A stretch of 64,000 nt of DNA from CAIKZZ01 sp036742455 (GCA_036742455.1 DAINQU010000017.1:1-64000), one strand, 5' to 3'; counted from the first letter of the stretch, positions 16,654 to 25,893 are shown. Notes: a model not told the origin generated them from the letters alone. Numbers and translations are program-made.

Positions 16654-17516
16654 GCGCGCGTATACACCCCGTGACTGAAGGATCTCAATCCATCGACGAG
16701 CCCGCTCAGACTCTCGGAATATCCGACCACCAAATAGCCGCCCGGAACGAGATACTCCAACAGGCGTTTTACCACCAACCGCCGTGTGGGTAAGTCAAAG
16801 TAGATCAGTACGTTGCGACAAAAAATTACGTGCTGTTGCTCCGCCAACGGGTACTGTGCATCCAATAAATTGATCCGCCGGAACGTAACCGTATCCCGCA
16901 ACTCACGGCGCACACGGCACCGACCTTCCTGAGCACCGACTCCGCGCTCAAAATAGCGTTGCAATAACTCGGTAGGAACGCTCTCAACCGCCGACATCGA
17001 ATAAACACCGCGCTTTGCCACGGCAAGCATTCGGTGCGAAATGTCCGACGCCGTCAGCGTCCAACGGGATAAGGGATTCTGGCGCGTCTCTTCGGCCGCC
17101 CTCATCGCCAGCGTGTACGGCTCCTCCCCCGACGAGGCACCTGCCGACCACACGCGTAACGGCGTTCCAGCCACTTCGCGCCGCCGCAGCGCGGGAGCCA
17201 ATCGGTCAAACAGCACATGAACATGCTCGACTTCGCGAAAAAACGCCGTGTGATTGGTGGAGATCAGGTCAACGAGCGTCTCTAATTCACTGCCCGAGCG
17301 GTCCGCCGCGACGTAATCCGCGTAGGTTTCCAGCGTATTGAGCTTAAGCTCCCGAACTCTTCGCCTCAGTCGGTTCTCAACGAGCTGATGTTTATCAGGC
17401 CCGACGCAAATTCCGCTGTGACCTCTTACGAGTTCCGCGATCAATCGCAGTCCTCGATCGGACAGCCGCGGTAGCGCATGGGAAGTCATCACTGGCGACA
17501 CCCGAGGCTCACTCAA
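16650..17516 (-). CDS. cheR: CheR chemoreceptor methyltransferase
   Basis: A 288-residue S-adenosylmethionine methyltransferase. An N-terminal helical domain (12-85) precedes the catalytic domain with TNHTAFFRE, the SAM-binding VWSAGASSGEEPYTLAM, the acidic ASDIS strand and FCRNVLIYFD. It methylates receptor glutamates. The upstream-most start is a TTG that overlaps the receptor stop as TTGA, matching the other junctions; ATG 17489 is an alternative, and neither has a strong ribosome site. The receptor encoded just before ends in a possible CheR-docking pentapeptide. Confidence 0.96.
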   Translation of the reverse strand: MSEPRVSPVMTSHALPRLSDRGLRLIAELVRGHSGICVGPDKHQLVENRLRRRVRELKLNTLETYADYVAADRSGSELETLVDLISTNHTAFFREVEHVHVLFDRLAPALRRREVAGTPLRVWSAGASSGEEPYTLAMRAAEETRQNPLSRWTLTASDISHRMLAVAKRGVYSMSAVESVPTELLQRYFERGVGAQEGRCRVRRELRDTVTFRRINLLDAQYPLAEQQHVIFCRNVLIYFDLPTRRLVVKRLLEYLVPGGYLVVGYSESLSGLVDGLRSFSHGVYTRA

Positions 17517-19156
17517 AAGCTTCGAAAGTCTTGGTCCTCATCCCGGTGCGATGAGACGTCGGGCATCGGAATTCGATCAAGTGTCTGGGAGGGCAGCTGC
17601 GACAACCGTTGGTGATCCCACCCTCGAACGGTACCCGCCGGGGTCTGTGGGCGCGCCGGACGTCCCACTGGGCTCGGGTCGCTGGGCTCCACGTGATCGA
17701 AACGCCCAACGAGGCCTTCCAAATGCTCGACCGCCTGCTTCAAGCTATCTGCTTGCGCGTTGAGTTCTTCCGCGGCACTCGCGCTCTGTTCCGCGCCCGA
17801 CGAGTTGCTCTGCGCAATGCGATCCATCTGGCCTAACGCGATATTGACCTGGGCAACGCCCAACGCCTGTTCGCTCGCCGCTTTGGCGATCTCCGCCACC
17901 AACAAGTCGGTCGCGACTACCTTATCGGAAATATCCTTCAGCGCACGAGCCACCTGCTCGCTACGTGCGCTACCCCGTTGGGCACTCGCCATGGCAACGT
18001 CGATCTTTTGCGCGGTTTCCCGCGCGGCCGCCGCACTGCGCTGCGCCAAGGAGCGAACCTCGTCCGCGACCACCGCAAAGCCCGCCCCCGCCTCTCCGGC
18101 TCGCGCCGCTTCAACGGCGGCGTTGAGCGCCAGAATATTCGTCTGGAAGGCAATTTCGTCGATGTTTTTAACGATCTTCGCCACGTCCGCGCTGGCGACG
18201 CCGATGTCCGCCATGGCAACCGTCATGGCGTCCATGGTGCTCATTCCCGTACCTGCCAGACTGCGCGCATCGGATGCCAGCAACATCGCTTTTTGGCTGT
18301 TGTCGGCCGTCGAGCGAATCATGGCCGACATTTCCTCCAAGGACGCGCTCGTCTCTTCGATGGCAGCGGCCTGCTCGGATGCACCGTTCGCCAACGACTG
18401 GCTCGCCGCCGACATTTCGCGTGCCGCAGACGCCGTGTGCAACGAACCGCGGTTGAGATCTGACAGGATCGCGCCCAAACCGGACTGAATGTTACGAATG
18501 GTGAACCACGCGAGGGTGGCCGATACCGCCACCGCAAGCAAAGACGTCAGCGCCAACAGCCACATGGTCAATCGGGTCGAATTACGGCTCGACTGAGCGC
18601 GCGCCTGGGCCACTTGGTCGTTGTAGACCAGGGCGGCTTGAATCGCCGTTTGAAAGCGCATGACGTTGGGGTCCTGCACTTCTTTTAGCAAGCGTTGCTG
18701 CTCAATCAGAGCGGCCCATTCACTCATCGAACTCGGGTTGTCCAACGCATTAATTTGATCGCGTGTTTTCGCGATCGCGTCGTGCGCCACGCGGATATCC
18801 TCAAATCGCCGCCGATCGTTATCGTCGGTGATGAGATTGGACTGATACTTCTCCAAGTCTTCGACAATTCGTGCTTCGCGCTTGGCGGAGTCAGCGTTCA
18901 GTTCTGCCGTCGTCTTTTCGTCGGCGTCCACCAACCGCAAGCGATCAATATGCTGTCCTTGCGCTTGGACGGCCATGTCGCTGAGCACAAGGACCGACGG
19001 TAGCGAGGTTTCTGCCACGGCCACAATATCGCCACGCAATGCGGCGAGGCGCAGGACGGCCAACAGACTGATCAACACCAATACGGCGAGTAAGGCGCCG
19101 AGACCTACCGTGATCCGGCGGGTAATCGTCCAGGAGGAGGTATTCAACGCTTTCAT
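17513..19156 (-). CDS. Methyl-accepting chemotaxis protein
   Basis: A 547-residue inner-membrane receptor. TM1 about 15-40; a periplasmic four-helix-bundle domain (41-193, rich in charged helices); TM2 about 194-220; a short HAMP-like joint; then the cytoplasmic signalling hairpin with tip IDEIAFQTNILALNAAVEAARAG region at 332-354. Gln/Glu-rich helices on either side (EETSASLEE; AAEELNAQ) give methylation sites. After 485 comes a Pro-rich tether ending DFRSF (543-547), which fits the aromatic-xx-aromatic CheR/CheB docking pentapeptide. It sits between cheW and cheR and probably feeds the CheA of this operon. Confidence 0.95.
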   Translation of the reverse strand: MKALNTSSWTITRRITVGLGALLAVLVLISLLAVLRLAALRGDIVAVAETSLPSVLVLSDMAVQAQGQHIDRLRLVDADEKTTAELNADSAKREARIVEDLEKYQSNLITDDNDRRRFEDIRVAHDAIAKTRDQINALDNPSSMSEWAALIEQQRLLKEVQDPNVMRFQTAIQAALVYNDQVAQARAQSSRNSTRLTMWLLALTSLLAVAVSATLAWFTIRNIQSGLGAILSDLNRGSLHTASAAREMSAASQSLANGASEQAAAIEETSASLEEMSAMIRSTADNSQKAMLLASDARSLAGTGMSTMDAMTVAMADIGVASADVAKIVKNIDEIAFQTNILALNAAVEAARAGEAGAGFAVVADEVRSLAQRSAAAARETAQKIDVAMASAQRGSARSEQVARALKDISDKVVATDLLVAEIAKAASEQALGVAQVNIALGQMDRIAQSNSSGAEQSASAAEELNAQADSLKQAVEHLEGLVGRFDHVEPSDPSPVGRPARPQTPAGTVRGWDHQRLSQLPSQTLDRIPMPDVSSHRDEDQDFRSF

Positions 19157-19668
19157 GGCGACTCTGGGCCCGATTGGGCGGAAATAGGGTGTACATCCGG
19201 CAATTCGAAACTGTGGTCACTCGCGAGGATCTCGTCCATCGCCAAGACGGCCCGGACGCGATCGGATCCCACGGCCACGCCGGCGAGAAACCGCGCTTCC
19301 ACGGCGCCGGCAAAATCCGGGGGCGGTGCAAGTTGGGATTCTGTGAGCACCACAACATCATCTACGGCGTCGACGATCGCGCCCACAAAGGCGTTCCGGC
19401 CACCGCTTCGATGTTCGAACACAATAATGCACGAGCGATCGTCGTACTCGACAGCGGCCATGCGGAATTTCGCGCGCAAATCCAGTACGGCCAATACCGT
19501 CCCCCGCAGATTGATGACGCCGCGGACATATTCCGGCATCTGCGGCACGGTCGTGATGGGACAGAGCCGCACGACTTCGCGGACGGCCCCCACTGGCACC
19601 GCGTAGTGGGATGCACCGAGATGGAACGTGACGTATCGACCGGGGGACGGAACGGAACGGGTGGTCAT
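19153..19668 (-). CDS. cheW: CheW coupling protein
   Basis: A 171-residue CheW-like adaptor linking receptor tips to CheA. The SH3-like fold is seen in VTFHLGASHYAVPVGAVREVV, the conserved MPEYVRGVINLRGTVLAVLDL segment (44-64) and the later AMDEIL strand. The Arg of RGVINLRG contacts the kinase and receptor in known arrays. It overlaps cheA (ATGA) and the receptor gene (ATGA). Only one CheW is encoded here, in addition to the CheW-like P5 domain of CheA. Confidence 0.95.
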   Translation of the reverse strand: MTTRSVPSPGRYVTFHLGASHYAVPVGAVREVVRLCPITTVPQMPEYVRGVINLRGTVLAVLDLRAKFRMAAVEYDDRSCIIVFEHRSGGRNAFVGAIVDAVDDVVVLTESQLAPPPDFAGAVEARFLAGVAVGSDRVRAVLAMDEILASDHSFELPDVHPISAQSGPESP

Positions 19669-21812
19669 GCGATTTCCCGCCGGTTCGGGCGACGCGCGGC
19701 CGAGGGAAGACGGGCCAAGGATTCGGCCTCCAGAATGAGAGCGACCCGGCCGTCCGCAAGAATCGCGCCGCCACCCACCAAATTCTGCGAAGCAAACGTC
19801 GGTCCGAGGCTCTTAATGATCACTTCCTGCTTCCCCAGCACTTCGTCCACCCACAGTGCGCGGGCTCCAACACTGGTTTCTAAGACCACAATTATGCCTG
19901 TATTCACGGACTGACCCACGTCTCTCAGCCCGAGGCAATGATCCAGCCGTAGTAACGGAAGTTGCTGTCCCCGCACATCGACCATCTCACTGCGTTCATG
20001 GACGGACGCGATGCTCCCCTCGCCCACTTGGAAGCATTCGCGGACGGACGCGGACGGCAGAATAAACCGCTCACCGGCGACGCCGACCAAGAACCCGTCG
20101 ATTTGAGACAGTGTCAGCGGTAGCCGAATGGCAAAGCGGGTCCCCTGCCCCGGGTCCGTCGTGATGTCGATATGGCCTCGGAGGGCATCGATGTGGCCCT
20201 TGACCACATCCATACCGACACCTCGGCCCGAGACTTCCGTAACGGCCGAGGCCGTTGTAAATCCGGGGAGAAAGATCAATGCCAGCGTGTCTTGCTCGCT
20301 CAGGTCACTCTCAGCATGGATCAGCTGCTTTTCCAAAGCGCGTTCGCGCACCGCTCGCGTATCAATGCCGCGCCCGTCATCGCTGATTTCGATCCGGACA
20401 CCACCGTGCGAATGGGATGCGGCCAGCCGAATGGTCGCCACCGGATCCTTCCCGGCCGCTTGGCGCTGTTGCGGCGTCTCTACACCGTGATCCAACGCGT
20501 TACGAATCATATGTACAAGAGGATCTGCCATTTGTTCGACCAAATGGCGATCCAACTCGGTGTCCTCGCCGGAGGTCAGCAATCGTGCCTGCTTGCCTAA
20601 GCTCGCGGACAAATCGCGCACGAGTCGCCCCATGCGTCGGAAAAGGCTCGCAATCGGAACCATTCGCATCGATAACGTCGCATGCTGAAGCTCACGCGTG
20701 ATCCGCGTCAATTTGCGCAGCGCATAACCGAGTTCAAGATTCTGATTCGACGGTGTCTCTTGCGCGCCCAACACATAGGACTGGGTGATGACGAGCTCAC
20801 CCACCAAATTTACCAACGCGTCGAGCTTGCCGGCATCCACACGAACAAACGCTTCTGCATGATCTGACGCTGCAGTGAGTATCGGCGCGGGTGTCTCCCG
20901 CGGAGGCGACGGCGCGACGGCCACGACAGGCGCTGTTTCGCCGCGTAAGGCGCGTTGCACGGTGGCCAAAACCACCGCGCCCGGCAGTGGGATCGGCCCA
21001 ACGGGTTGCGCTCCGCCGACCTGCGCGCCCACGGTCGCGATACTGGCGGCCAGAATGTCGGCACCGCCGAGAATGGCTTCGATCACGACCGGCCCGAGCG
21101 CTAATCGACCGCTACGCACTTCATCCAACAACGACTCGAGTTCGTGGGCGAAATCGCGCAAAGCGTCCAGTTGCAGGAAGCCGGCACTGCCCTTAAACGT
21201 GTGGAACGCCCGGAAAATGGAATGCACCGTCTCAGGCGTCGCCGATCCGTCCTCGAGTGCCAAGACCGACTGCTCGATACCCCTGAGCAATTCCAACGAC
21301 TCGCTGTGGAATTCGCGCAGCAGTTCGATGTCATCCGGCAAACGCAGCCGGAAGCTCGGCACCTCTGCGCCGACGACGGCAGGTGTCGCAGGTCCTGGAG
21401 GCGCAATCGGTGGGCGCGCTGTAACGCTCGACGTGGCAGCTCCGAGGCCGGCGATATCCCGCCATTGCACCGGCAACGCCATGGTCGGTCGGCCGGTTTC
21501 CTCGGCAATCAAATCGTCGAGAAACCAGTGTACCCACGTCTGCAAATTTTGAATGTCGGGCGCGCTAAAGAGCCCCTCGCCGTCCAGTACGGCATCGAGC
21601 CAGCGGCGACACACCGAAACGGCCGCCGAGCGCTCTCCGGCCAGGCCCGGCAATCGTTCGAGATCCATCAGTAACGCGTTTAGCGGCAGCAAACCCTCGT
21701 TGCTACCCGGGCTGACGAACGCCAACTCCTCGCTCATGCGCTCGAGCACCGCCGCCATGGCCTCTGCCGGCGCAGCGCCGGTGGCCCCGGATCCGTCGTG
21801 CCGATGCGTCAT
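19665..21812 (-). CDS. cheA: CheA histidine kinase
   Basis: A 715-residue chemotaxis kinase and first gene of the operon, with AAGGGA before the ATG. Residues 1-150 are an extra helical region without a phospho-His motif. The Hpt P1 domain (155-265) has His204 in AFHTFKGSAG. A linker with no recognisable P2 docking domain (265-320) leads to P3 (321-385), the P4 ATPase (N box HMIRNALDHG 434-443, G1 DDGRGI 478-483, G2 GRGVGMDVV 529-537) and CheW-like P5 (570-705). It should phosphorylate CheB, the CheY-like protein and probably the receiver-phosphatase. Confidence 0.96.
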   Translation of the reverse strand: MTHRHDGSGATGAAPAEAMAAVLERMSEELAFVSPGSNEGLLPLNALLMDLERLPGLAGERSAAVSVCRRWLDAVLDGEGLFSAPDIQNLQTWVHWFLDDLIAEETGRPTMALPVQWRDIAGLGAATSSVTARPPIAPPGPATPAVVGAEVPSFRLRLPDDIELLREFHSESLELLRGIEQSVLALEDGSATPETVHSIFRAFHTFKGSAGFLQLDALRDFAHELESLLDEVRSGRLALGPVVIEAILGGADILAASIATVGAQVGGAQPVGPIPLPGAVVLATVQRALRGETAPVVAVAPSPPRETPAPILTAASDHAEAFVRVDAGKLDALVNLVGELVITQSYVLGAQETPSNQNLELGYALRKLTRITRELQHATLSMRMVPIASLFRRMGRLVRDLSASLGKQARLLTSGEDTELDRHLVEQMADPLVHMIRNALDHGVETPQQRQAAGKDPVATIRLAASHSHGGVRIEISDDGRGIDTRAVRERALEKQLIHAESDLSEQDTLALIFLPGFTTASAVTEVSGRGVGMDVVKGHIDALRGHIDITTDPGQGTRFAIRLPLTLSQIDGFLVGVAGERFILPSASVRECFQVGEGSIASVHERSEMVDVRGQQLPLLRLDHCLGLRDVGQSVNTGIIVVLETSVGARALWVDEVLGKQEVIIKSLGPTFASQNLVGGGAILADGRVALILEAESLARLPSAARRPNRREIA

Positions 21813-21951
21813 CGTGTCCCTTGCCTACTCCCCGTCACTGATGGGGATACTACCGCGGAACCCCCTCTCACGTGGCGTGACACAAGCCGCGACATACGAT
21901 TAACCTTGCGAGCGGTCGCACTAGATCGCGTTCGAACGCCCCGAGTACCTC
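21813..21951. promoter_or_regulatory. Divergent region, che operon / binding protein
   Basis: 139 bp separate cheA from the PotD-like gene. A 12-base perfect palindrome GCGTTCGAACGC at 21928-21939 lies 12 bases before the binding-protein start and could be an operator. No convincing sigma70 or sigma28 promoter for cheA is seen. Confidence 0.35.
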
Positions 21952-23013
21952 ATGCCATTGCGCCGACTGTTGCTTACCTTTGCCTTGCTGGCCCTTGCCG
22001 CCAGTGCGGACGCGTCCGCAGCGCGACGTCTGCGGATCCTGACTTGGCAAGACTACGTCCCGCCCGACGTCGCCGCGGACTTCGAAAAGGAGACCGGCAT
22101 TCACATCGAGGTCACGTTAGCCAATAACGAAGAGATCATTGCCCGGTTACGCGCCTCGGGCGGATCAGGTTTTGATCTTGTTCAACCGACGCACGACCGC
22201 GTGGCCGGCGCCGAGGAGACCTACCATATCTACCGGCCCTTGGATGAGAGCCGCCTCCCGCTGCAGCGCTACATCCCTCAACTTCTTGAATCTGTAAGAA
22301 AAAATACCACCCTGCACGGTCGCTTATACGGGACCCCGTATTTGTATGGCATCGAGGGTCTGGTGGCTGACGTCCGTCGGGTCCACATCACCGACTACCC
22401 CGATCTGTGCCGACCGGATCTCGCCGGCAAGACGGCCATGCGGATCCGGCGCAATACCCTCATCGCGTTTTCGTTCGCCGCCGGTAAGGACCCTTTCGCG
22501 CTGTACAGCGACCCCAAAGGCTATGCCCAGCTCGTCGACGAAGTCGCAGAACGTTTGATCCAGTGCAAGCGCAACCTGGGCCTCGTGTTCGACGATCAGA
22601 ATGAGATCGTGGCCGCCATCAAGTCGGGGCGTATTGAAGCGGCGATGTTCTGGGACGCGCCGGTCTGGGATTTGAATCGCCAAGTACCGTCGATTCGGTA
22701 CATTGAGCCGAAGAGCGGGAGCCTCGGCTGGATTATGACGTTCGCATTACCAGTACACGGGGAAAACGAGGACGCCGCTTACGAGTGGATCAATTACACC
22801 TCGCGCCCGGAAATCGCCGCCCGGATTACGAAGGCCGTCGGCAATTTCACCGCCTACAGCGGTACCCTGCGGTACGTCAACGCACGGCTCAAGAATCAGC
22901 TGTTTCTGAGCCTGCCCAACGGATTTGGATCTGTGCATTGGTACCCCAACGTCCCCGCGGGTTTTGAGGAAATGGAAGCGAAGGCACTGGCACGAATCCG
23001 CGCCGCGCATTGA
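21952..23013 (+). CDS. PotD-like periplasmic solute-binding protein
   Basis: A 353-residue type II binding protein with a signal peptide (about 1-22, ADASA). The opening LRILTWQDYVPPDVAADFEKETG is the hallmark of the spermidine/putrescine-binding (PotD/PotF) group. The later TPYLYGIEGLVAD and GRIEAAMFWDAPVWD segments fit the two lobes. No ATPase or permease gene is near, so it is an orphan. It may serve a distant ABC transporter, or present ligand to the receptor of the divergent che operon, as some binding proteins do. A polyamine or amino-acid-like ligand is plausible but not proven. Confidence 0.85.
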   Translation: MPLRRLLLTFALLALAASADASAARRLRILTWQDYVPPDVAADFEKETGIHIEVTLANNEEIIARLRASGGSGFDLVQPTHDRVAGAEETYHIYRPLDESRLPLQRYIPQLLESVRKNTTLHGRLYGTPYLYGIEGLVADVRRVHITDYPDLCRPDLAGKTAMRIRRNTLIAFSFAAGKDPFALYSDPKGYAQLVDEVAERLIQCKRNLGLVFDDQNEIVAAIKSGRIEAAMFWDAPVWDLNRQVPSIRYIEPKSGSLGWIMTFALPVHGENEDAAYEWINYTSRPEIAARITKAVGNFTAYSGTLRYVNARLKNQLFLSLPNGFGSVHWYPNVPAGFEEMEAKALARIRAAH

Positions 23014-23074
23014 ATTCGGCCAATTCATCACCATCTTTCGCGTTCCGTCTTTCCCCTCCACGGCGACACACCTC

Positions 23075-24166
23075 ATGCCCAGTACATCGATCGAGAAACT
23101 GTTCACCCCGACCCGCATTGGCGCCATCGAACTCGCTAACCGCGTGGTCATGGCGCCGCTGACCCGTTGCCGCGGCGACGCCAGCGCCGGCGACGTCAGC
23201 GGACGTCCAATGAATATCGCGTATTACACCCAACGCAGCGCGGCGGGCCTGATCATCAGCGAAGGCACGCAGATTTCGCCGGTGGGCAAAGGCTACATGG
23301 GTACGCCCGGCATCTACTCGCCGGCGCAGGTCGAGGGTTGGCGGCGCGTCACGGATGCAGTGCACGCGGCCGGATCGAAAATGATCGCGCAAATTTGGCA
23401 CGTCGGCCGTATCACCCACCCGGATATTAACGGTGGGCTCGAACCGGTCGCACCGTCGGCGATTGCGCCGGGCGTCGTGGGCTATGGCCCCAATGGCAAA
23501 GTTGACTGCCCGGTGCCCCGAGCATTGAGTGAGTCCGAAATTGCAACGATCGTGGGCGAATTCCGCAGTGCCGCGCTGAATGCCATGGCCGCCGGCTTTG
23601 ATGGCGTCGAAATACACGGCGCGAACGGCTACCTCGTCGATCAGTTCTTGCGCGACGGCAGCAATCAGCGCACCGATCGGTACGGCGGTTCTGCGGAGAA
23701 TCGCGCCCGTTTCGCGCTGGAGGTCGTCGACGCTTGTACGGCAGCCATTGGCGCGGACCGTGTCGGCATCCGCTTATCACCGGTGAGTCCGGTGAACGGC
23801 ATCCATGACAGTGCCCCGCAGGCCGTGTTCGGCTCCCTCGTGGAGGCGCTGGACCGGCGCGGTATCGCCTTCATCCACTTTGTCGAGGGCAGTACCGGCG
23901 GGAGCCGAGACCTCACGGGCTTTGACTTTGCCGCGGCGCGTCGAACCTTTCATGGCGCCTACATCGCCAACAATGGGTATACCCGGGAGTCCGCGATCGC
24001 GGCGATCGAGACCGGCGCCGCCGACGCCGTCGCCTTTGGCAGACCGTTTATCTCCAATCCGGATCTGGTCCATCGTCTGCAGATTGGCGCGCCCTTCGCG
24101 CCCGCAAATCCGCAGACCTTTTACGCCCCGGGACCGGAAGGCTACACGGACTACCCAACGCTCTGA
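23075..24166 (+). CDS. Old yellow enzyme family alkene reductase
   Basis: A 363-residue FMN-dependent NAD(P)H:ene-reductase of the NemA/OYE group. LFTPTRIGAIELANRVVMAPLTR is the standard N-terminus. The substrate-anchoring His/Asn pair is in EIHGANGYL, and SNQRTDRYGG is family-typical. Such enzymes reduce electrophilic alkenes, nitroesters or quinones in the cytoplasm. ATG 23075 gives this N-terminus; the frame is open upstream but runs into the binding-protein gene. A 9-bp hairpin follows the stop. No TetR or NemR regulator is adjacent. Confidence 0.93.
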   Translation: MPSTSIEKLFTPTRIGAIELANRVVMAPLTRCRGDASAGDVSGRPMNIAYYTQRSAAGLIISEGTQISPVGKGYMGTPGIYSPAQVEGWRRVTDAVHAAGSKMIAQIWHVGRITHPDINGGLEPVAPSAIAPGVVGYGPNGKVDCPVPRALSESEIATIVGEFRSAALNAMAAGFDGVEIHGANGYLVDQFLRDGSNQRTDRYGGSAENRARFALEVVDACTAAIGADRVGIRLSPVSPVNGIHDSAPQAVFGSLVEALDRRGIAFIHFVEGSTGGSRDLTGFDFAAARRTFHGAYIANNGYTRESAIAAIETGAADAVAFGRPFISNPDLVHRLQIGAPFAPANPQTFYAPGPEGYTDYPTL

Positions 24167-24179
24167 TGAGTCACCCGTG

Positions 24180-24200
24180 CCGCAGGGCTCTGCCCTGCGG
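24180..24200. terminator. Convergent-junction hairpin
   Basis: CCGCAGGGC, loop TCT, GCCCTGCGG: a 9-bp perfect stem between the ene-reductase stop and the SulP stop at 24201. It can serve both strands. No U-tract is present. Confidence 0.65.
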
Positions 24201-25835
24201 TCACGTCGTTAATCGCAAGACGTCCCGCAACGCGTCGGCGTAACCGTCGAGACCGGAACCGCCGACAAGTCCGGCCGTCGTCAATTTTTCAAGCACTCGC
24301 GGATTCGCCTCGCAGAGATACACGCGGACTTCACGCTCCCGCAATTTATCGACGGCCTCCTGCAGCGCCTCGATGCCCGTGGCATCGATAAACGGCATGG
24401 CCCGCAATCGCACGATCAGTACGCCCGGATCGGTATGGGTCGACAACAGCGCTCGTTCCAAATTGTCCACGGCCGCAAAAAACATGGGTCCTGCGATCTC
24501 ATAGACCACGACACCTTTCGGCAGCGCCGGCATGTCCGCCGCGGCAAGCTCACGGGACAGAGCGTCGGCGTCGGTCGGTTTGGTCTCGACCGATTCGGCC
24601 ATACGCCGCAAGAACTGCAGGACCGAGAGGATAACGCCGACGTTGACCGCCACGACGAGATCCACAAAGACGGTCAGCAAGAATGTGATGCCGAGAATAA
24701 TGCGGTCGGCGCGTGGCGCGGTTCGCAGGATGTGCGTGAAATGGCGAACCTCGCTCATGTTCCACGCCACGACAAACAGAATGGCCGCGAGCGCTGCCAG
24801 CGGAATTTCTGCGGCCAGCGGCGCTAAGAAGACGAGCACAGCGACCAACGTCAGCGCGTGGACGAGACCGGCCAATGGGCTATTGCCACCGTTGCGCACA
24901 TTCGTCGCCGTCCGCGCGATAGCACCCGTCGCTGCGAAGCCACCGAAGAGCGGTGACAGAAGGTTCGCCAGTCCCTGCCCGATCAACTCCTGGTTCGAAT
25001 CGTGGCGCGTACCCGCCATACCGTCCGCCACCACGGCAGAGAGCAGCGACTCAATTGCACCCAACATCGCAATCGTGAAGGCCGGACCGATCAACCGCAG
25101 CGCATCGGAGACCGTCAAATCCGGCCACCGTGGCATGGGTAAGCCACGGGGAATGCCACCAAACTCCGAACCGATGGTCGCTACCCCCGGCCAGTGGAAC
25201 ATCGCCTGCAGCACCGTCGCCGCCACCATGGCCACCAACGGACCCGGCAACCGCCGCACACCGGGAATCTTGGGGGTATAGACGACCAACAGCAGCGACA
25301 CGGTTGCGAGAGCCACCGTCGGCGCGTGCATGTACGGAAACGCTTCGATCAGATGCAGCAATTTTTCATGGAAATGTATGCCGGCGATCTTGGGTAGGCC
25401 AAAGAAGTCGCGCCATTCCCCTACCCAAATGATGACGCCGATGCCCGTAGTAAAACCGGTAATCACGGGCGCCGGGATGAACTTGATCACGCCGCCCATG
25501 CGCGCAAGACCCATCAGTACCAACATGACGCCGGCCATCAGCGTCGCCACCTGCAAGCCGGCGATCCCGTACTGCGCAGTGATCCCCGACAAGATGACCA
25601 CAAAAGCGCCGGTCGGACCGGCGATTTGCAGACGGCTACCACCGAAGAGGCTGACGCACCCGCCCGCGATGATCGCGGTGTAAAGCCCTTGCTCGGGCCG
25701 GGCGCCGCTGGCTATCGCAAATGCCATGGCCAACGGCAGAGCGACAATGCCGACAATCAGACCGGCCACGGCGTTCTGGACCCAATGACTGCGGCCCAGC
25801 GTACCGGCGCGATACGCTTCTAATATGGCGATCAT
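24201..25835 (-). CDS. SulP-family anion permease with STAS domain
   Basis: A 544-residue inner-membrane transporter of the SLC26/SulP family. About 12-14 membrane segments (residues 15-410) contain the family motifs GLIVGIVALPLAMAFAIASG near the N-terminus and LFGGSRLQIAGPTGAF. The C-terminal STAS domain (about 440-540) has FIDATGIEAL. Substrates in the family include sulfate, bicarbonate and dicarboxylates. No sulfur-assimilation or carbonic anhydrase gene is adjacent to decide. ATG 25835 is preferred over an upstream start because GGAGG lies ten bases before it. Confidence 0.92.
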   Translation of the reverse strand: MIAILEAYRAGTLGRSHWVQNAVAGLIVGIVALPLAMAFAIASGARPEQGLYTAIIAGGCVSLFGGSRLQIAGPTGAFVVILSGITAQYGIAGLQVATLMAGVMLVLMGLARMGGVIKFIPAPVITGFTTGIGVIIWVGEWRDFFGLPKIAGIHFHEKLLHLIEAFPYMHAPTVALATVSLLLVVYTPKIPGVRRLPGPLVAMVAATVLQAMFHWPGVATIGSEFGGIPRGLPMPRWPDLTVSDALRLIGPAFTIAMLGAIESLLSAVVADGMAGTRHDSNQELIGQGLANLLSPLFGGFAATGAIARTATNVRNGGNSPLAGLVHALTLVAVLVFLAPLAAEIPLAALAAILFVVAWNMSEVRHFTHILRTAPRADRIILGITFLLTVFVDLVVAVNVGVILSVLQFLRRMAESVETKPTDADALSRELAAADMPALPKGVVVYEIAGPMFFAAVDNLERALLSTHTDPGVLIVRLRAMPFIDATGIEALQEAVDKLREREVRVYLCEANPRVLEKLTTAGLVGGSGLDGYADALRDVLRLTT

Positions 25836-25893
25836 CAGGGTGCGTCCTCCGCCCGAGCCGTATGGTTCGACCGACTGTGGCACCCAGTGTGCA

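Noticed and set aside
24201..24560. STAS domain of the SulP transporter as target of the PP2C phosphatase
   Set aside because: It has DATG at the phospho-site position but belongs to a standard SulP C-terminus. There is no link beyond being a few kb away.
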